DNA of 64,000 nt from assembly GCF_026914265.1 (NCBI RefSeq), contig NC_069136.1:49708381-49772380 (forward strand), in the 5' to 3' direction. The DNA comes from Mya arenaria. Taxonomy: Eukaryota; Mollusca; Bivalvia; Myida; Myidae. The position numbers and the translations under genes are program-made. The notes under the pieces were generated by a model. The model worked only from the letters and a program-made list of their open reading frames with translations, did not search any database and was not told the origin of the DNA. This document shows positions 48,785 through 61,324 of this stretch, one piece after another (position 1 is the stretch's first letter; each line of letters starts with the position of its first letter).

Positions 48785-49277
48785 AATTTTTAAATGAAAA
48801 ATATTGATCTTGCTATTGTTTGTATTGTATGAGAAAGTCCCGTAAAATATAAATCAACATTTTAGAAAGTGTTATTTTTTAAATTTTAAATGTGTACTTG
48901 CCATAACTGTTTGAATTCTACGTTTAAAAGTAATTTCAAGTGGTTGATCTTTTCCCGCGATATTATGACGTCATTTGAAAAAAAAACATGCTTCCGGTTA
49001 CAGTCGGGTCGTTCTATTTACAGAATGGATTGGAAAGAGTAACTAAAAGATTTTCTTAAATGAAATGAAGTATTTTTTTAACAATTATTGAATGAAATAA
49101 TGAACTATTGGTGAAAATATGAGTAATGAATTGCGGGCTTGATGTCATTATCGGGGATATAAACGCAATTGGGCTGGTCAAAGTACGCGTTTGGACTCCA
49201 CACACTTTGACCAGCCCAATTGCGTTCATACCCCAAAAATGACATCAAGCCCGCAAAACATTCCTTAAATGGCTTCT
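48785..49277 (-). repeat. Fold-back element family R3, copy 2
   Basis: This is the inverted counterpart of 2646-3230. It shares GATCTTTTCCCGCGATATTATG-type body sequence, TGACGTCATTT, and the terminal hairpin (GATGTCATTATCGGGG arms, 49140-49255) ending CATTCCTTAAAT. Confidence 0.75.
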
Positions 49278-49279
49278 TT

Positions 49280-52200
49280 TGATATTTTGACATTTATTAT
49301 CCCCAGGATGATAACAAATGCATTAATCGCAATTACAAACATGTAACAAAACCGAAAGTATAATATAATTTGAACGGGCACATCAAAGTAACAAACATTG
49401 CAAATCACCAGATTTAAAAAAAGTTTTTGTGAATAATTAATTTATTAAACTCTATTGCTTTAAATACTATTAATTTTCATAGTTTAACTATTAAGTAGTA
49501 ATAAGTTTCGATTTTATTTCTTTTGAAAGCGAAATTATATTAATTACAAGCAAAGTGAGGTAATAAGACAATTACTATTGACTGATTAAGTCGGCGATTT
49601 TCACAGGACAAAATTGATAACTTTTCATTCCAAAATGCTTTCAACACATTTATTTTAGAAGCATTTCATTCGATAATGCGACTTAAAAGGTGACTTTATA
49701 GGTGTAACTGGAAACTTTCGTTTTGTTGTTTTGATATCATTGCTGTTGGTTGACTGTTTTGATAACCCGCATTCATTTAGTTTAGGTCTCTGAGGGGAAA
49801 GATGACTCTTTTTGTTCCTGTCATTGTTCTGAGAGATAAAAAGGCATTACCATATATGATACTATGAATGTTTGCAAATCATCGATTGACCCATCATACA
49901 ATAAAAAATAACTGGTGGGCAGATTTCATCATAGAAAATTTAACTGTAAACGATTTATACATGTATGCTATCAACTTATGTCAAAAATAAATCAGTATTG
50001 GTATAGATTTTTAAGCAGAAAGATCCAAGTTATAAAAACAGCAGTGTCCATATGATTAAAAATGTTCCATGGCATTACGGAAATGTGGACCGCAGTAAAT
50101 AAATTTGCATATATATACATACATATGTTATTCATACAAGTTTATCTAATGGTCCTGAAGATGCAAACAGCTAAATACACTTTAAATTGGTTTTAAATGT
50201 TGTTTTAAACATGTAATAAGCAATACATGGTATATAAATATATCCCTTAAGTTCAATGAAAACGTATATAATCGGCTTGATCATTAAAAATAAGTCAAAT
50301 GATGTTTTCATAGAGTGTTTATCAGTAAACTCTGTTTGGCAGATCATTTCAAATGTCTTTTCAAAATATGGGGTAAACAAGAATGATTGAATATATTGTA
50401 CTTGGATATAATATTACTAATCCTGAATATTCTTATTTTAAACCTAATATTTGCCACTCTGGGTTATAGCATATAAAAAGCATATTACCAGCGATAGTAG
50501 ACGAGAACATGTCGATATTATGCATATCTTTAAAAATGAATTGTTCATTATATTCTCATACTATAAAAAGTATAAAGTCTCAAACAGATGTTTGAATAGT
50601 TTTGCAGAATATCTTAGCATCATATAATGATTTAGTGCATTTTATGTATTATAACAATTGTTTTAGTATATGTGTTGAATAAAATTTAAAAAAGAAAAAA
50701 GGTCAAAGGATTTAGGAGTCCAAACGACAGCCTATCTATTGTACTTCAACCTATCTCTTTTAAAATCGGAGCTGCAACCTATCATTAAAATCATTGAAAT
50801 ATTCCTTCATAATTGAAGGTATTATATTTAAACAAAACTTAAGTGTTTTATGCGTTTTCCCCAAACTATTCCCTCATTTTCCGCTAAATCCGAGCCCAAA
50901 TGATAACTGAGCCTGTAACCTACCAGTCGGATTTCGTACATATTTGAAACATTGCAAAAGTGATCTCGAAATCAGTAAAAGTTTCAAGGAAACATGGATT
51001 TGCTAATAAACACTAGATAGGTGGGCATATGATAGACTATGTTTTAAATTCAATAAATTATTATAACTATATGTATTCGCTTCATTTTCGTTTCGAATCA
51101 TTTCTTCTGGTGACTCTGTTAACTTTTATAACCAAAGAATGGATAATATAGAGAATGTTGATGGTAGCGTGTAACCCTTACCAATATAATGTAACGAGAT
51201 CTACTAGTTTCTTCACTTGTGATTTTCTTTTTGTCAAATTTACTTTAGGTTTGTATCTGTCATTGCAAACTGTAAAAACACAAAACTGTGTTGTTTTAAG
51301 CGTAATAACAGAATGTTTTAATACGAGAGAAGATGTAGAACCAAAACCAAGGTGACATTCGATTGGAAGGTATACTACAATGACCTAAGTTAGATGATAT
51401 TAAGGGAGGAAACATTACAAGTTGAAAATGAAGTCAAGGATTTTTTAACAAAATTTTAAAAAGCATTTTAAGTTTTATCCTTAGTAAGGTATTTCAACAT
51501 GTGATTAACTTAGGACATAATGTTGAGTGTTTAGATCCGTGAAGGGGACGGTTCATTTAGTGTCTAGTCAGGGGTTGACACTAAACGACTGACGTCTGAA
51601 GTGATTCTTGGTAGTCCATATAAAACGCCACTTCAGAGTCTTTTATGATTTTTGTTTTGGCAACTCTATGTTAAAGGGAACATAATGAATGTCCAAATGT
51701 AAAAAAAATTCACTTATTGCACAGGACCCGGGGTGTCCGGAAACAGTTTACAGTCATTTTGTAACCAAGCCATTTTTACACTCCAGTTTTTGGTCACTTC
51801 GTATTTTCATTTTGGAATTGACTTAAATTCATCCCTTGAGCATTTCGACCCAAAGTCATTTCTTAACCAAAGATAACTTTTTTTTCCAATCTCTCCAAAT
51901 TTTGGAATGATTTATGTAAAATAGTTTTAAATGATTTGAAAATTAATTTAAGACACCAATGCATTACAAAATGGTCTTAAAAAGATAAACAGATGTACAT
52001 GTTTGAAACATATTTTGAAAGTCAAAGTTATAAAAATTTCTTCATAATCTACTGTTGATAACTATGTACCTATCTGACAGATCAAATTACTAACAGTATA
52101 GTTATTTCGTACCCTTTGCAGGCTCAGTTAGCACATTATTATGCTCTCTGATTTTGGGGGCGTGGGAATTTGCTAAAGTGAGTCCAAAGCTCTTAAAATA

Positions 52201-52760
52201 TGGCCTGAAATCCAGGGCCAGCCTCTTATGACTTATAATCAAGTGTGTAGTCTGATGCACTCCTAAAAAAACTGTGAGAATACTTACCTGCAAGTTTTTA
52301 GTTTCTTTATCTGTCTTATTTAAATATAACTTGTAACCCTTTTAATAATGAAAACGGGAAAAACAGTCAGTGGTACCAATTATAATTATTTATTTTTGGT
52401 CTGACATGGCTTGGGACTAGTATAACACTAGAAATTAAGAATAAAATAATTTCAAAATTACATATTATTAGCCTTTTGTAAATTTATTTCGGGTATAATG
52501 CCAAAGTCTTCACACAAACATAATTATAATATGATGTAGCAGTTGATAATGCAGATAATACAACTGGAAATATCCCCAGCAACAACCTTAGATATTGAGA
52601 TAATACTCGAAAGCTTTATCGCATGTAAATAATTTAAATCTTGAAGGTTGCAAGTGATGTAACTGTGTTGTGCCATGTTTTAAAGGACAACTTTCAGTAA
52701 ATATCATGCATGTTATATAATGGTTACACCCAGTCTTCTTATTCTTGTTCCAGTATTAAG
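49280..52760. other. Spacer without recognisable genes
   Basis: AT-rich sequence. The expected exons 1 and 2 of copy E are not here. A short inverted pair TTAGTGTC/GACACTAA lies at about 51557-51585. No other structure was recognised. Confidence 0.5.
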
Positions 52761-52768
52761 GAAGTGTA

Positions 52769-53118
52769 AAGCTGCACTCTCACAGATTTACTGTTTTTAC
52801 CACTTTTTTTGTCTTGGAATGAGCAAATTTTTGCATAAATATCGGCAAACCAGTGATTAAAGACAGCTGACAAAAGGTCAGATTGCAGATTTTCATATTT
52901 CGGTTCGAAAATTAATGTTTTATGGCTAAAAGCGTTTACTAACGGTTTTAAAAAAATGCATAAAACAGCTATTTTTGAACTTAAATATAAAAGTCTGCAA
53001 TCTATTTTTGTCAGTAGTCTTGTATGACTGGTTTACATACATTTAATAAAAAATTTGCTCGTTCCAAGACAAAAAATAAAAAAAAGTCAAACTTTCAATC
53101 TGTGAGAGTGCAGCTTTG
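52769..53118. mobile_element. Fold-back MITE, AGCTGCACTCTCACAG family, copy 1
   Basis: AAAGCTGCACTCTCACAGAT on the left pairs with CTGTGAGAGTGCAGCTTT on the right. Long subterminal complementarity around GAATGAGCAAATTTTTGC extends the fold. A second member lies at 59235-59589. The flanks here (GTAA/TTGA) are diverged. Confidence 0.85.
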
Positions 53119-53365
53119 ATGTATAGACGAAAACAATGAAAAAATCTCAAACAGGTACAAATTTATTTATAACACTATACTTCAATACTTGTTTTTTCCT
53201 CATCATTGCATTGATCCTTAAAGGTGTTTACCTACTAAAAATCTTAAAAATACTGAACAATCTCAGCCAGTCAGGAATTACCTTTTTTGTAATAAATACT
53301 TTATAGCTGCTTTGTTCTTAATTTACTTTGTTAATATGAACACAAATAAAACTTTCCATTTTTAG

Positions 53366-54679
53366 CTCGACTATTCGAAGAATAGGTGGGCTATACTACT
53401 TGCCCCAGCGTCGGTGTCGGCGTCCGGTTAAAGTTTTAGGGCAAGTTGGGATTTTCACTTATAAGTCCAATACCCTTCATTCAATTGACTTAATACTTCA
53501 CACAGTTGTTCAGGGCCATCACATGATGAGGTTAGTTAACTCCATATTATTCTTTACACAGATTATGGCCCCTGATTGACTATTGAACTTAGGTTAAAGT
53601 TTTAGGGCAGGTAGGGATATTTATTAATAACTTCTTTACCCTTTGTTCAAAAGACTTAATACTTCACACAGTTGTTCAGGACCATCACACAATAAGGTTA
53701 CATAACTCCATATTATCCTTAATACAAGTTATGGCCCCTGATGGACTTAAGTTAAAGTTTTAGGGCAGGTTAAAGTTTTAGGGCAAGTTGGGATTTTCAC
53801 TTAAAAGTCCAATACCCTTCATTCAGTTGACTTAATACTTCACACAGTTGTTCAGGGCCATCACATGGTGAGATAAGATAACTCCATATTATTCTTTACA
53901 CAGATTATGGCCCCTGATTGACTATGGAACTTAGGTTAAAGTTTAAGGGCAGGTTAGGTTTTATTAATAACTTCAATACCCTTTGTTCAATTGACTTAAT
54001 ACTTCACACAGTTGTTCAGGACCATCACACAATAAGGTTGCATAACTCCGTATTATTTTTAATACAAGTTATGGCCCCTGATTGACTTCGGTTAAAGTTT
54101 TAGGGCAAGTTGGGATTTTCACTTAAAACTCCAATACCATTCATTGAATTGACTTAATACTTCACACAGTTGTTCAGAGCCATCACATACTGAGGTTAGA
54201 TAACTCCATATTATCTTTTATACAAATTATGGACCCTGATTGACTATGGAACTTAGGTTAAAGTTTTAGGGCAGGTTGGGATATTTATTTAATAACTTCT
54301 TTACCCTTCATTCAATTGACTTAATACTTCACACAAGTGTTCAGGACCATCACCCAATGAGGTTACATAACTCCATATCCTTAATACAAGTTATGGCCCC
54401 TGATTGACTTGAGGTTAAAGTTTTAGGCAAGTAAAAGTTAAGGGCAAGTTGGGATTTTAATAAAAAAAACTTCTATACCTTTCATTCAATGCACTTAATA
54501 AAATTCAAAATTACTTATGACCATCTTACAACAAGAAACATAACTCCATTTTAACCCTTAATACAAATTATGTCCCTTAAATATTTTTTATTTTTTTTTA
54601 AATTTCTTTTGACATTTTTACATTCTTAACCATATTTTTACCAAGGGAAAACTAGGAGGGCTATACTATATGGCCCTTG

Positions 54680-54680
<1 letters not shown>
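53366..54680 (+). repeat. Element with dimeric tandem repeat (157 + 166 bp)
   Basis: The head AGCTCGACTATTCGAAGAAT plus GTGGGCTATACTACTTGCCC precedes an array whose GTTAAAGTTTTAGGGCA starts at 53427, 53593, 53751/53767, 53935, 54091, 54257 and 54414. Spacings alternate near 166 and 157, giving a dimer of about 324 bp. One half reads GCAAGTTGGGATTTTCACTT and the other GCAGGTNGGGATATTTATT. The end AGGAGGGCTATACTATATGG echoes the head. A T-run of about 31 bases follows at 54685. Confidence 0.88.
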
Positions 54681-54717
<37 letters not shown>

Positions 54718-54998
54718 ATTTTTATTTCTTTTGAAAGGCATATTTATATATTCTTTACCACATTTTCATAATGGGAAATCAAGTTATTTTAATGACTTGC
54801 GTCATTTTTCGGGTGGTGGGAGGGCAGCATCAAAGTCACCTTATGTATTGAATAATTTTAGTTAGGTTTGACATAAATAGACCAAACGTGGTAATATTAC
54901 ATTGTTATTGTATTCACTTCTAAGTCAAAGCGGCGAAGTCGAGAGCGCTGTCTTACGACAGCTCTTGTTCTTTTTCAGAATGAGCCATTCCAATCAAG

Positions 54999-56261
54999 AT
55001 GGGAAAGTCAATGTCAAGAACAGTTTACATTGAGTCTGAGAACAATGCTCAACTTTTTACAGCTATTGAGAAAGGGCAGTTACATGTTGTGAAGAGAATT
55101 GTGAAGATTAGTGACAGCACAGTACTGTATACGGCTAGACAAAAAGGAAAATCTTTACTCCACTGTGCGGTGCTGAATGGTCAGATAGAGGCTTTGAAGT
55201 ATCTGCTAGATGCAGGTCTGGATGCTAACACAAAAGATGACTTTGGTGATGCCGCCTTGCTTGAAGTCGCCCACTGCAGCAGCTGGATAGATCTAAAAGT
55301 TGTTGAGGCAATCATAAAGCTCCTTATTGGAGCCAAGGCAGACATAAATGCAACTAGCAATATTGGAAGGACATGCTTACTGAAGTGCATAGTGGAATAC
55401 AGACTTGCCACAGCCGAAAAGTTGTTAACGTTTAGAGCCAATCCAAACCTTTGTGACACAGATGGGCTTTACCCGATTCATGTATGTGCAACTTACAAAC
55501 TTTTGCCGCTGTTGAAGAAACTTGTAGCCTTTAAGGCTAATATCGACGCTCAGGATATCAAAGGAAGAACCGCACTTTACCTGTCTGTTAATGCGGGTCA
55601 CCAGGAAATCCCAACAGAGCTTATCAAATATGGCTGCAACGTTAACCTTGGTTCCAGCTTTGGTTATCCGCTGTCCGCCGCAATCACAAAGTGCCGACCT
55701 GATATGGTCAAATTATTGTTGGAGCACGGGGCAAATGTGCAAATAAAACTGAATGAACAGCGACAGGTGTTTCTGAAAGGCTATGACTGCTTGAACTTGG
55801 CCCTTATTGTCCTACATATACACTCAGCCATAGCTGACATGACACATTACACGGAGGAACCAAGAATTGAGAATTTGAAAGCAGCCATAAGAATTCTTGA
55901 TCTTATCATCCAAAGTATGGGAAAACCCGTTGTTTTTAACAAAAACATATTCTTTCGTTCACGGAAGCCTGACTTATCCAGTGACATTACATTGCTTCCG
56001 ATAGATAGACAACTGAAGGCAATTTATCAGCGCCTTGTGTTTGTATACGAGATGACTAAAGCGTATGGCAAACCTGCACTGGAAGGCATGCCCCCACTCA
56101 ATCCATCTATTGACAAGCGGTCACTTCAAAACATCTGTCGTATGAAGATGAGGCAGTATTTGCTGGAATCTGGGTCTAATGTGCTGTGTAGTATTGAACG
56201 CGTTGATTGTCCACAAACAGTCAAAGACGTTCTACTTCTGAAAGACATTTCTTGGTGCTGA
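54999..56261 (+). CDS. Ankyrin-repeat and SOCS-box protein (ASB-like)
   Basis: This is one uninterrupted exon of 420 codons. About seven ankyrin repeats occupy residues 14-251; clear ones include GKSLLHCAVLNGQIEALKYL, GRTCLLKCIVEYRLATAEKL, GLYPIHVCATYKLLPLLKKL, GRTALYLSVNAGHQEIPTEL and CRPDMVKLLLEHGANV. The C-terminal SLQNICRMKMRQYLL ... VKDVLLL fits a SOCS box, which in ASB proteins binds Elongin B/C and CUL5 to ubiquitinate the ankyrin-bound substrate. A strong acceptor (TTGTTCTTTTTCAG) ends at 54978, so a noncoding upstream exon is likely. An out-of-frame ATG at 54980 lies between it and the chosen start. Substrate and exact subfamily are unknown. AATAAA occurs at about 56815. Confidence 0.88.
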   Translation: MGKSMSRTVYIESENNAQLFTAIEKGQLHVVKRIVKISDSTVLYTARQKGKSLLHCAVLNGQIEALKYLLDAGLDANTKDDFGDAALLEVAHCSSWIDLKVVEAIIKLLIGAKADINATSNIGRTCLLKCIVEYRLATAEKLLTFRANPNLCDTDGLYPIHVCATYKLLPLLKKLVAFKANIDAQDIKGRTALYLSVNAGHQEIPTELIKYGCNVNLGSSFGYPLSAAITKCRPDMVKLLLEHGANVQIKLNEQRQVFLKGYDCLNLALIVLHIHSAIADMTHYTEEPRIENLKAAIRILDLIIQSMGKPVVFNKNIFFRSRKPDLSSDITLLPIDRQLKAIYQRLVFVYEMTKAYGKPALEGMPPLNPSIDKRSLQNICRMKMRQYLLESGSNVLCSIERVDCPQTVKDVLLLKDISWC

Positions 56262-56269
56262 AATGTTGG

Positions 56270-57385
56270 ATTCTAGGATCTGTATCCAAAGTGCAGCGGC
56301 AATAGATTTGTTAAGTCTAGTTTTCGAATGTATTGAACTGAAGCAATGTCACAGCAATACAAATTAAAAGTGTTGGCTGTAAAATGATGACAAACTTGGA
56401 AAACAGCATTATTATTATTATCATATCATCATTTGCAGCATGATAATATTGTTTACATTCCAGTTTTCATTCAACTTTCATTTAAATTCTTCACAGTTCT
56501 CTCTTGAATCTGAAGTGTGAACCAAAAAGGCAATTTCAGGGAAAATGTTTCACCCTTCTTTGATATAATTTTATGAGAGTGTGAATCCAAAAGCATCTAA
56601 ATATGAGTTCACGAGGGGCCATATGGGATTTAGTGAGTGCCCTGGGCCCATATTTAACAGTCTCATTTCAGATTCTAGACACAGACTCCTCTTTATAATA
56701 GGATAAAAAATTATCTTTATTCCATTCTTTTAGAAGATGTAAAACAGTCAAATAGTTATATATGTAGTTCAGCAAAGTTTCCATCAGTGCTTTACTAGGT
56801 GGAAAGTTACAATGAAATAAAGACTTGTACATATGTATGTATCTTTGAGCACATACTTCAAAGTTATCATTGTTTTTACTTGTATCTGAATACACGGATT
56901 ACCTGGATGCAGGAAAATGGAGTCCCTGTCTCAGGTTCAGGTCTTGTCAGTCTTGAGTTTTTGACTCAGGCTCAGAAACCCAAATTCTTAAATGTTTCAA
57001 AATATCTATAATGTGACTAATTTTTACAAAAGATGTCTACCTGATTCATGATACCATTTCTGTGACTCTCAGATTCAGCAATTTTTACCATCTTTGCTCC
57101 TGTGACATTTTACAACAAAATTAAGATCTTGCTTTGCGGAGTCCGAGTCTTAAGTTCAGACTCAAGACGTCATGACTCCCATTTTGAACTTGCTCTGCAT
57201 TCCTGCATCCAAAAAAATAATTGGTCACATTATTTTGGCACCCCAAAAAACGTGAGACCCTAGGGTAAGCCCTGGTTTAAATTAAGTACCTTAGACATGT
57301 ACATGTAAATGTGTGTATGTTGGTTGGAATTTGTGTTTGTTTGTTTTTTTCAGTTTTCTCCAGTTTAATTTTACTTTGTGGAGTT
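56270..57385. other. Probable 3' UTR and spacer after the ASB-like gene
   Basis: There are no coding features. A short ATTATTATTATCAT run lies near 56409, and an AATAAA at about 56815 could serve as the polyadenylation signal. The two 70-75-codon frames have no domain or splice support. Confidence 0.4.
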
Positions 57386-57389
57386 ATCT

Positions 57390-57880
57390 ATCTAAATGCT
57401 AGTCTATACCTTTTTGCCTAAATGCTAGTCTATACTTGTTTGCCTAAATTCAAGTCTAAGTGTGTTTGCCTAAATGCTAGTCTATGCAGTTTACCTAAAT
57501 ACAAGTTTGTGTGTTTGCCTTAATGCTAGTCTATGCAGTTTGCCTAAATACAAGTTTGTGTGTTTGCCTAAATGCTAGTCTATGCTGTTTGCCAAAATGC
57601 AAGTCAATGCGATTTGCCTAGATTCAAGTTTAAGTGTGTTTGCCTAAATGCTAGTCTATATGTGTTTGCCCAAATGCAATTTTATGTGTGTTTGCTTAAA
57701 TGCAAGTCAGTATGCGGTTTGCTTAAATGCAAGTCTATTCAGTTTGCCTAAATGCAAGTTTGTGTGTTTGCCTAAGGGCTAGTCTATTACGTATTTGCCT
57801 AAATGCAAGTTTATGTGTGTTTGGCTAAATGCTCATCTAAGTGGTTTGCCTAAATGCATGTCTATGCATGTTTGCCTCTA
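57390..57880. repeat. Minisatellite, 27-33-bp unit
   Basis: About 17 imperfect copies of TTTGCCTAAATGCTAGTCTA plus a variable T/G tail. Two interleaved variants, ATGCTAGTCTATG and ATGCAAGTTTGTG, recur. Confidence 0.93.
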
Positions 57881-58998
57881 TGAATCAGTAATTGTCATAT
57901 GTTCATACTACAATCATCAGTAACTGTTATTGTTAGTGTTTATATTTGCCATATACTAAACGATTAAATCAGGATTTGGCAACTCTGCTGTAGACTTTAA
58001 AGTTGCACTCTTATTCAAAATCAGTACATACACATGTATAACAAACACAAATTTTGAGTGATCAACCTTAAACTACTTACTAAATTATGCATTTACGGAA
58101 TATATTGATTACTGATCACAAGATTGTAACCGTCTATTTAATAGCTGAAAACGCAAAAATATTAAATGATTGGTGAACGCTAAAAGATGTACTGTGATTT
58201 ACTATCGTCTCATAAGGTAGAAATACTGTGTTAACTGCAGCTTTCTTTCAAATTAAACTCGGTATCCTTTATAAGAACTATTATTTATGACATTTGTTCA
58301 TCCATTTAGCTACCTAATTGTTTTGAAAAGCAAAAAAATATAACTTTCTTAGTGTTGGCTTGAATGTATTTAACCAAATAATGACTACCGGTAATGACTT
58401 CGGTGATCTTTTTCATTGGATACTTTTCAAATGACAAAATCAGGGTCTGTGCTAAAAATTACATTAGAAGAGACATGAGAATGAACACTATGGTATTTGT
58501 AAGTTGTTGAATTTTCTTTTTTTATGAATCATGAATTCTGTTTTGTTTTTGTTAATGAAACTGTTTTAACAATATTTCTGTGGAACTGGTAATTTGTTAT
58601 TTGATGGAAGTTATTGTGTTTTTTTCATCTTGTGAAACTGTAACATATTCAGACACATGTTGAACTACCATTTTTGATCTCGGTTAATATTTCATAATTT
58701 GCCTCACAATTGCTTCACAAAATGCCACATACTATATGTGTATTACACATATATGACTTCAGTGAGATCTTTGCTTTAAATCTTCCTTAACATACTAAAT
58801 GTTTACACATTTTAAATGTTTTTCAGTTTTTCATTTCTGCCGGTTTATTCTGGCCCAGTGAAGTCTTATTTTGTATAGAAAACATGTTGAGGTATCGTCA
58901 TAGCCTTTGTGTCATGGTTGTTGCATTTTGTCGGAATATAGGTCTACGAGCTAGTGTCATAATTTATGTATATCTGACCTGAAATAAATGTTCTTGCA

Positions 58999-59125
58999 TC
59001 TTGTAGCTCTTGTGCAAAAGCTTCATAACTCGAAATCTTGTATCTCTTGTGTGCAAAAGCTTCATAACTCAAAATCTTGTATGTCTTGTGTGCAAAAGCT
59101 TCATAACTCAGTCTATTCAAATTTC
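58999..59125. repeat. 39-bp tandem repeat, three copies
   Basis: TGTGCAAAAGCTTCATAACT starts at 59011, 59050 and 59089. The unit length is a multiple of three, so the plus frame stays open as VQKLHNSKSC repeats. There is no start context, splice support or domain, so it is treated as a repeat. Confidence 0.9.
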
Positions 59126-59234
59126 AAAGAAAACATGATAGGCACATGTTTATCAAGGGCCTATAATCATCTTAAATAATTGATGAGTAGTGCCCCTTGC
59201 TGGACTGAATAAAACAACCTAAAATACTTGTTAA

Positions 59235-59589
59235 AGCTGCACAATTACAGATTGACCATTTTGACACTTGTATTATTTTTTGTCTGGGAATGAGAGAATT
59301 TTTGCATTAATGTCTGGGAACTAGTGAAATAAGACTGCTGACAAGATTAGATCGCACTTTTTCATATTTACGTTAGAAAATTGATGTTTTATGGCTAAAA
59401 GCGTTCCTTTAACATTTGAAGAAAAGTATGAGTTTTTCGGCCGAGTTTTCTAAACCATTGAGATCTGTTCTTTAGTAAGTAACTTGTATCTTATTTGACT
59501 GAATTGTAGGCATTAATTAATGCCAAAATCAGGTGATTCTGAGACAAAAAAAAATAAGTCAATTGTTTTCAATTTGTGAGAGTGCAGCT
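59235..59589. mobile_element. Fold-back MITE copy 2 with TTAA duplication
   Basis: AGCTGCAC...GTGCAGCT ends match the element at 52769. Here both flanks are TTAA (59231-59234, 59590-59593), the target of piggyBac-type transposases. The interior shares GGGAATGAG-GAATTTTTGCAT and TTTATGGCTAAAAGCGTT with copy 1. Confidence 0.85.
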
Positions 59590-59689
59590 TTAAAGCCAAT
59601 CTATCACTGGTAGAGACATGTACCATGTAAAGGACTTGACCATCTGACCGACCTTTGGAAACCTTCTTCTTCAAAATGAAGTACATGTA

Positions 59690-59866
59690 CAGTCAAAACT
59701 CACTATATCGAAGTCATTGGGACCTCTAAAATACTTTGAGATAACAAATATTCTACTGAATATAACTGAAATATATAAAGTGTATTATTAAATTGAAAAA
59801 AATGAAAAAAGTTCGACATAACCAGAAAATCAAGATAACAGAGTTCCATTTAGCGAGATTCGACTG
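59690..59866. mobile_element. pogo/Tigger-like MITE with TA duplication
   Basis: The left end CAGTCAAAACTCACTATATC and the right end (reverse complement CAGTCGAATCTCGCTAAATG) are inverted. TA lies on both sides (59688-59689, 59867-59868). CAGT-ended inverted repeats with a TA target are typical of the pogo branch of Tc1/mariner. At 177 bp it is purely non-autonomous. Confidence 0.85.
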
Positions 59867-59869
59867 TAT

Positions 59870-61320
59870 ATATTTACATTTGTTTAGTCGATTGTATAAA
59901 GAAAATATAATGTTCCAGATGAGCCTTTAAGCCTTATAGCTGTTGTTAAGATTTATATAATTATTATAGGTGAGAATTTTCTGGGAAGTTCTGAGACTGT
60001 GTTTATGGAATGTAAAAAGTACTTCAATACTTTAGTCACAAAATTTCACAAAATGAAAGGCTAAGCTTTTGTAGATTTTTCTTGAATATTTGCAATGCAT
60101 AAGTTAATGATGATGTAGAACAAAAAGTTTAGTCTCAAAACTTTAGGGACAATCCTTACAAGTGGTGTTGAATTGTTAAAGGTAGTTTATTATTCATAAA
60201 AATCAGGCTAGGGCTGGGTAGAATTTGGGGTTCAACTCTGAATTTAGTAGTTTCATTGGATTTGAATTATGTAACAATTATCATGTGTTACCAAAGACTT
60301 AATTCCTGGAAGTGCATATAAATAGTTATGTGTTCAGAAAAAAATATGTTTGTTCTTAGAATTTGTTCATTAAATCATTCTATTTTGACATTTCCTTGTT
60401 GTTGTTTTTGACAATTGTAATCAATCGATTAAATTTACTTAAACATTTTCATACTTAAAAGGAGAAAATAATCGAGGTGATGAAATATGAGGCAACTTAA
60501 GTATATTCTAAAAAAAACTAATAGCAGTTCAATGGGATAGTGTGATTGTTACTTTGATATTTTTATATATTGGAGAAAAAAACCCACAAAGGTTTAATGG
60601 GTGTATACTAGTGATCACATTTTTAGCTCAGGGGGTTGTACTAAGTTGATAAACCCATAATAACATTTTAATTAATCTGTATATCAAATGAGAATCACTC
60701 ATACGCAGGATGCTGAAATCTTTTTCTAAAGTGAGAAATTATGTTGATGTTTCTGATATCATGAAAAAAGATATCCTCATTATATAGTATTGGCTTAATC
60801 ATTTACGCATGAATTTGATTGTCAATAGGAACTTGTTTAAACTTTCTTATCAAAACTTCAAAACTTGTATTCTGTTTCGGAGAGTGACATGGATTTCAGT
60901 GCATGGAATAATTTTGCTATTTATTTGCAAATATTCCTGTATTTCCTCCGTCTTTACGGTAAATATTTTCATTTTTCTTAGGAAAGGGTTGATGAATAGA
61001 TATATTAAAGATATTCACATGAAAAAATCTGACTTGATTTCCTTATTGTTGAGATATCAATAAGCGCTTGAAATTCTCTAATGAAATATGAAAATTAATG
61101 AAACAAATGCCTCTTTTATTTTGATAGTCAGCAAAAGTTTTTTTATATGTGGTCAGTGATGTGCAAGAAGCACACCTGTAACAAAGCCCAAGAACAATGA
61201 CTGAATTATCGCCCCTGATCGTCTGAAGTCATGAAACTTTGTGCACATGGTGATAAATGTTGTGAAAAGTGTGAAGTCAAGCACTCCTAAATAGGTTTTA
61301 CTCTCGGTTATATTATGTGT
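59870..61320. other. Spacer without recognisable genes
   Basis: AT-rich. An 84-codon plus frame (60809-61063) rich in Phe, Ile and Leu has no supporting signal. The start exon of the downstream receptor gene was not recognised here. Confidence 0.45.
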
Positions 61321-61324
61321 ACAC

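Noticed and set aside
58988-59179. 63-codon frame with VQKLHNSKSC repeats
   Set aside because: Open only because the tandem unit is 39 bp; no gene signals.
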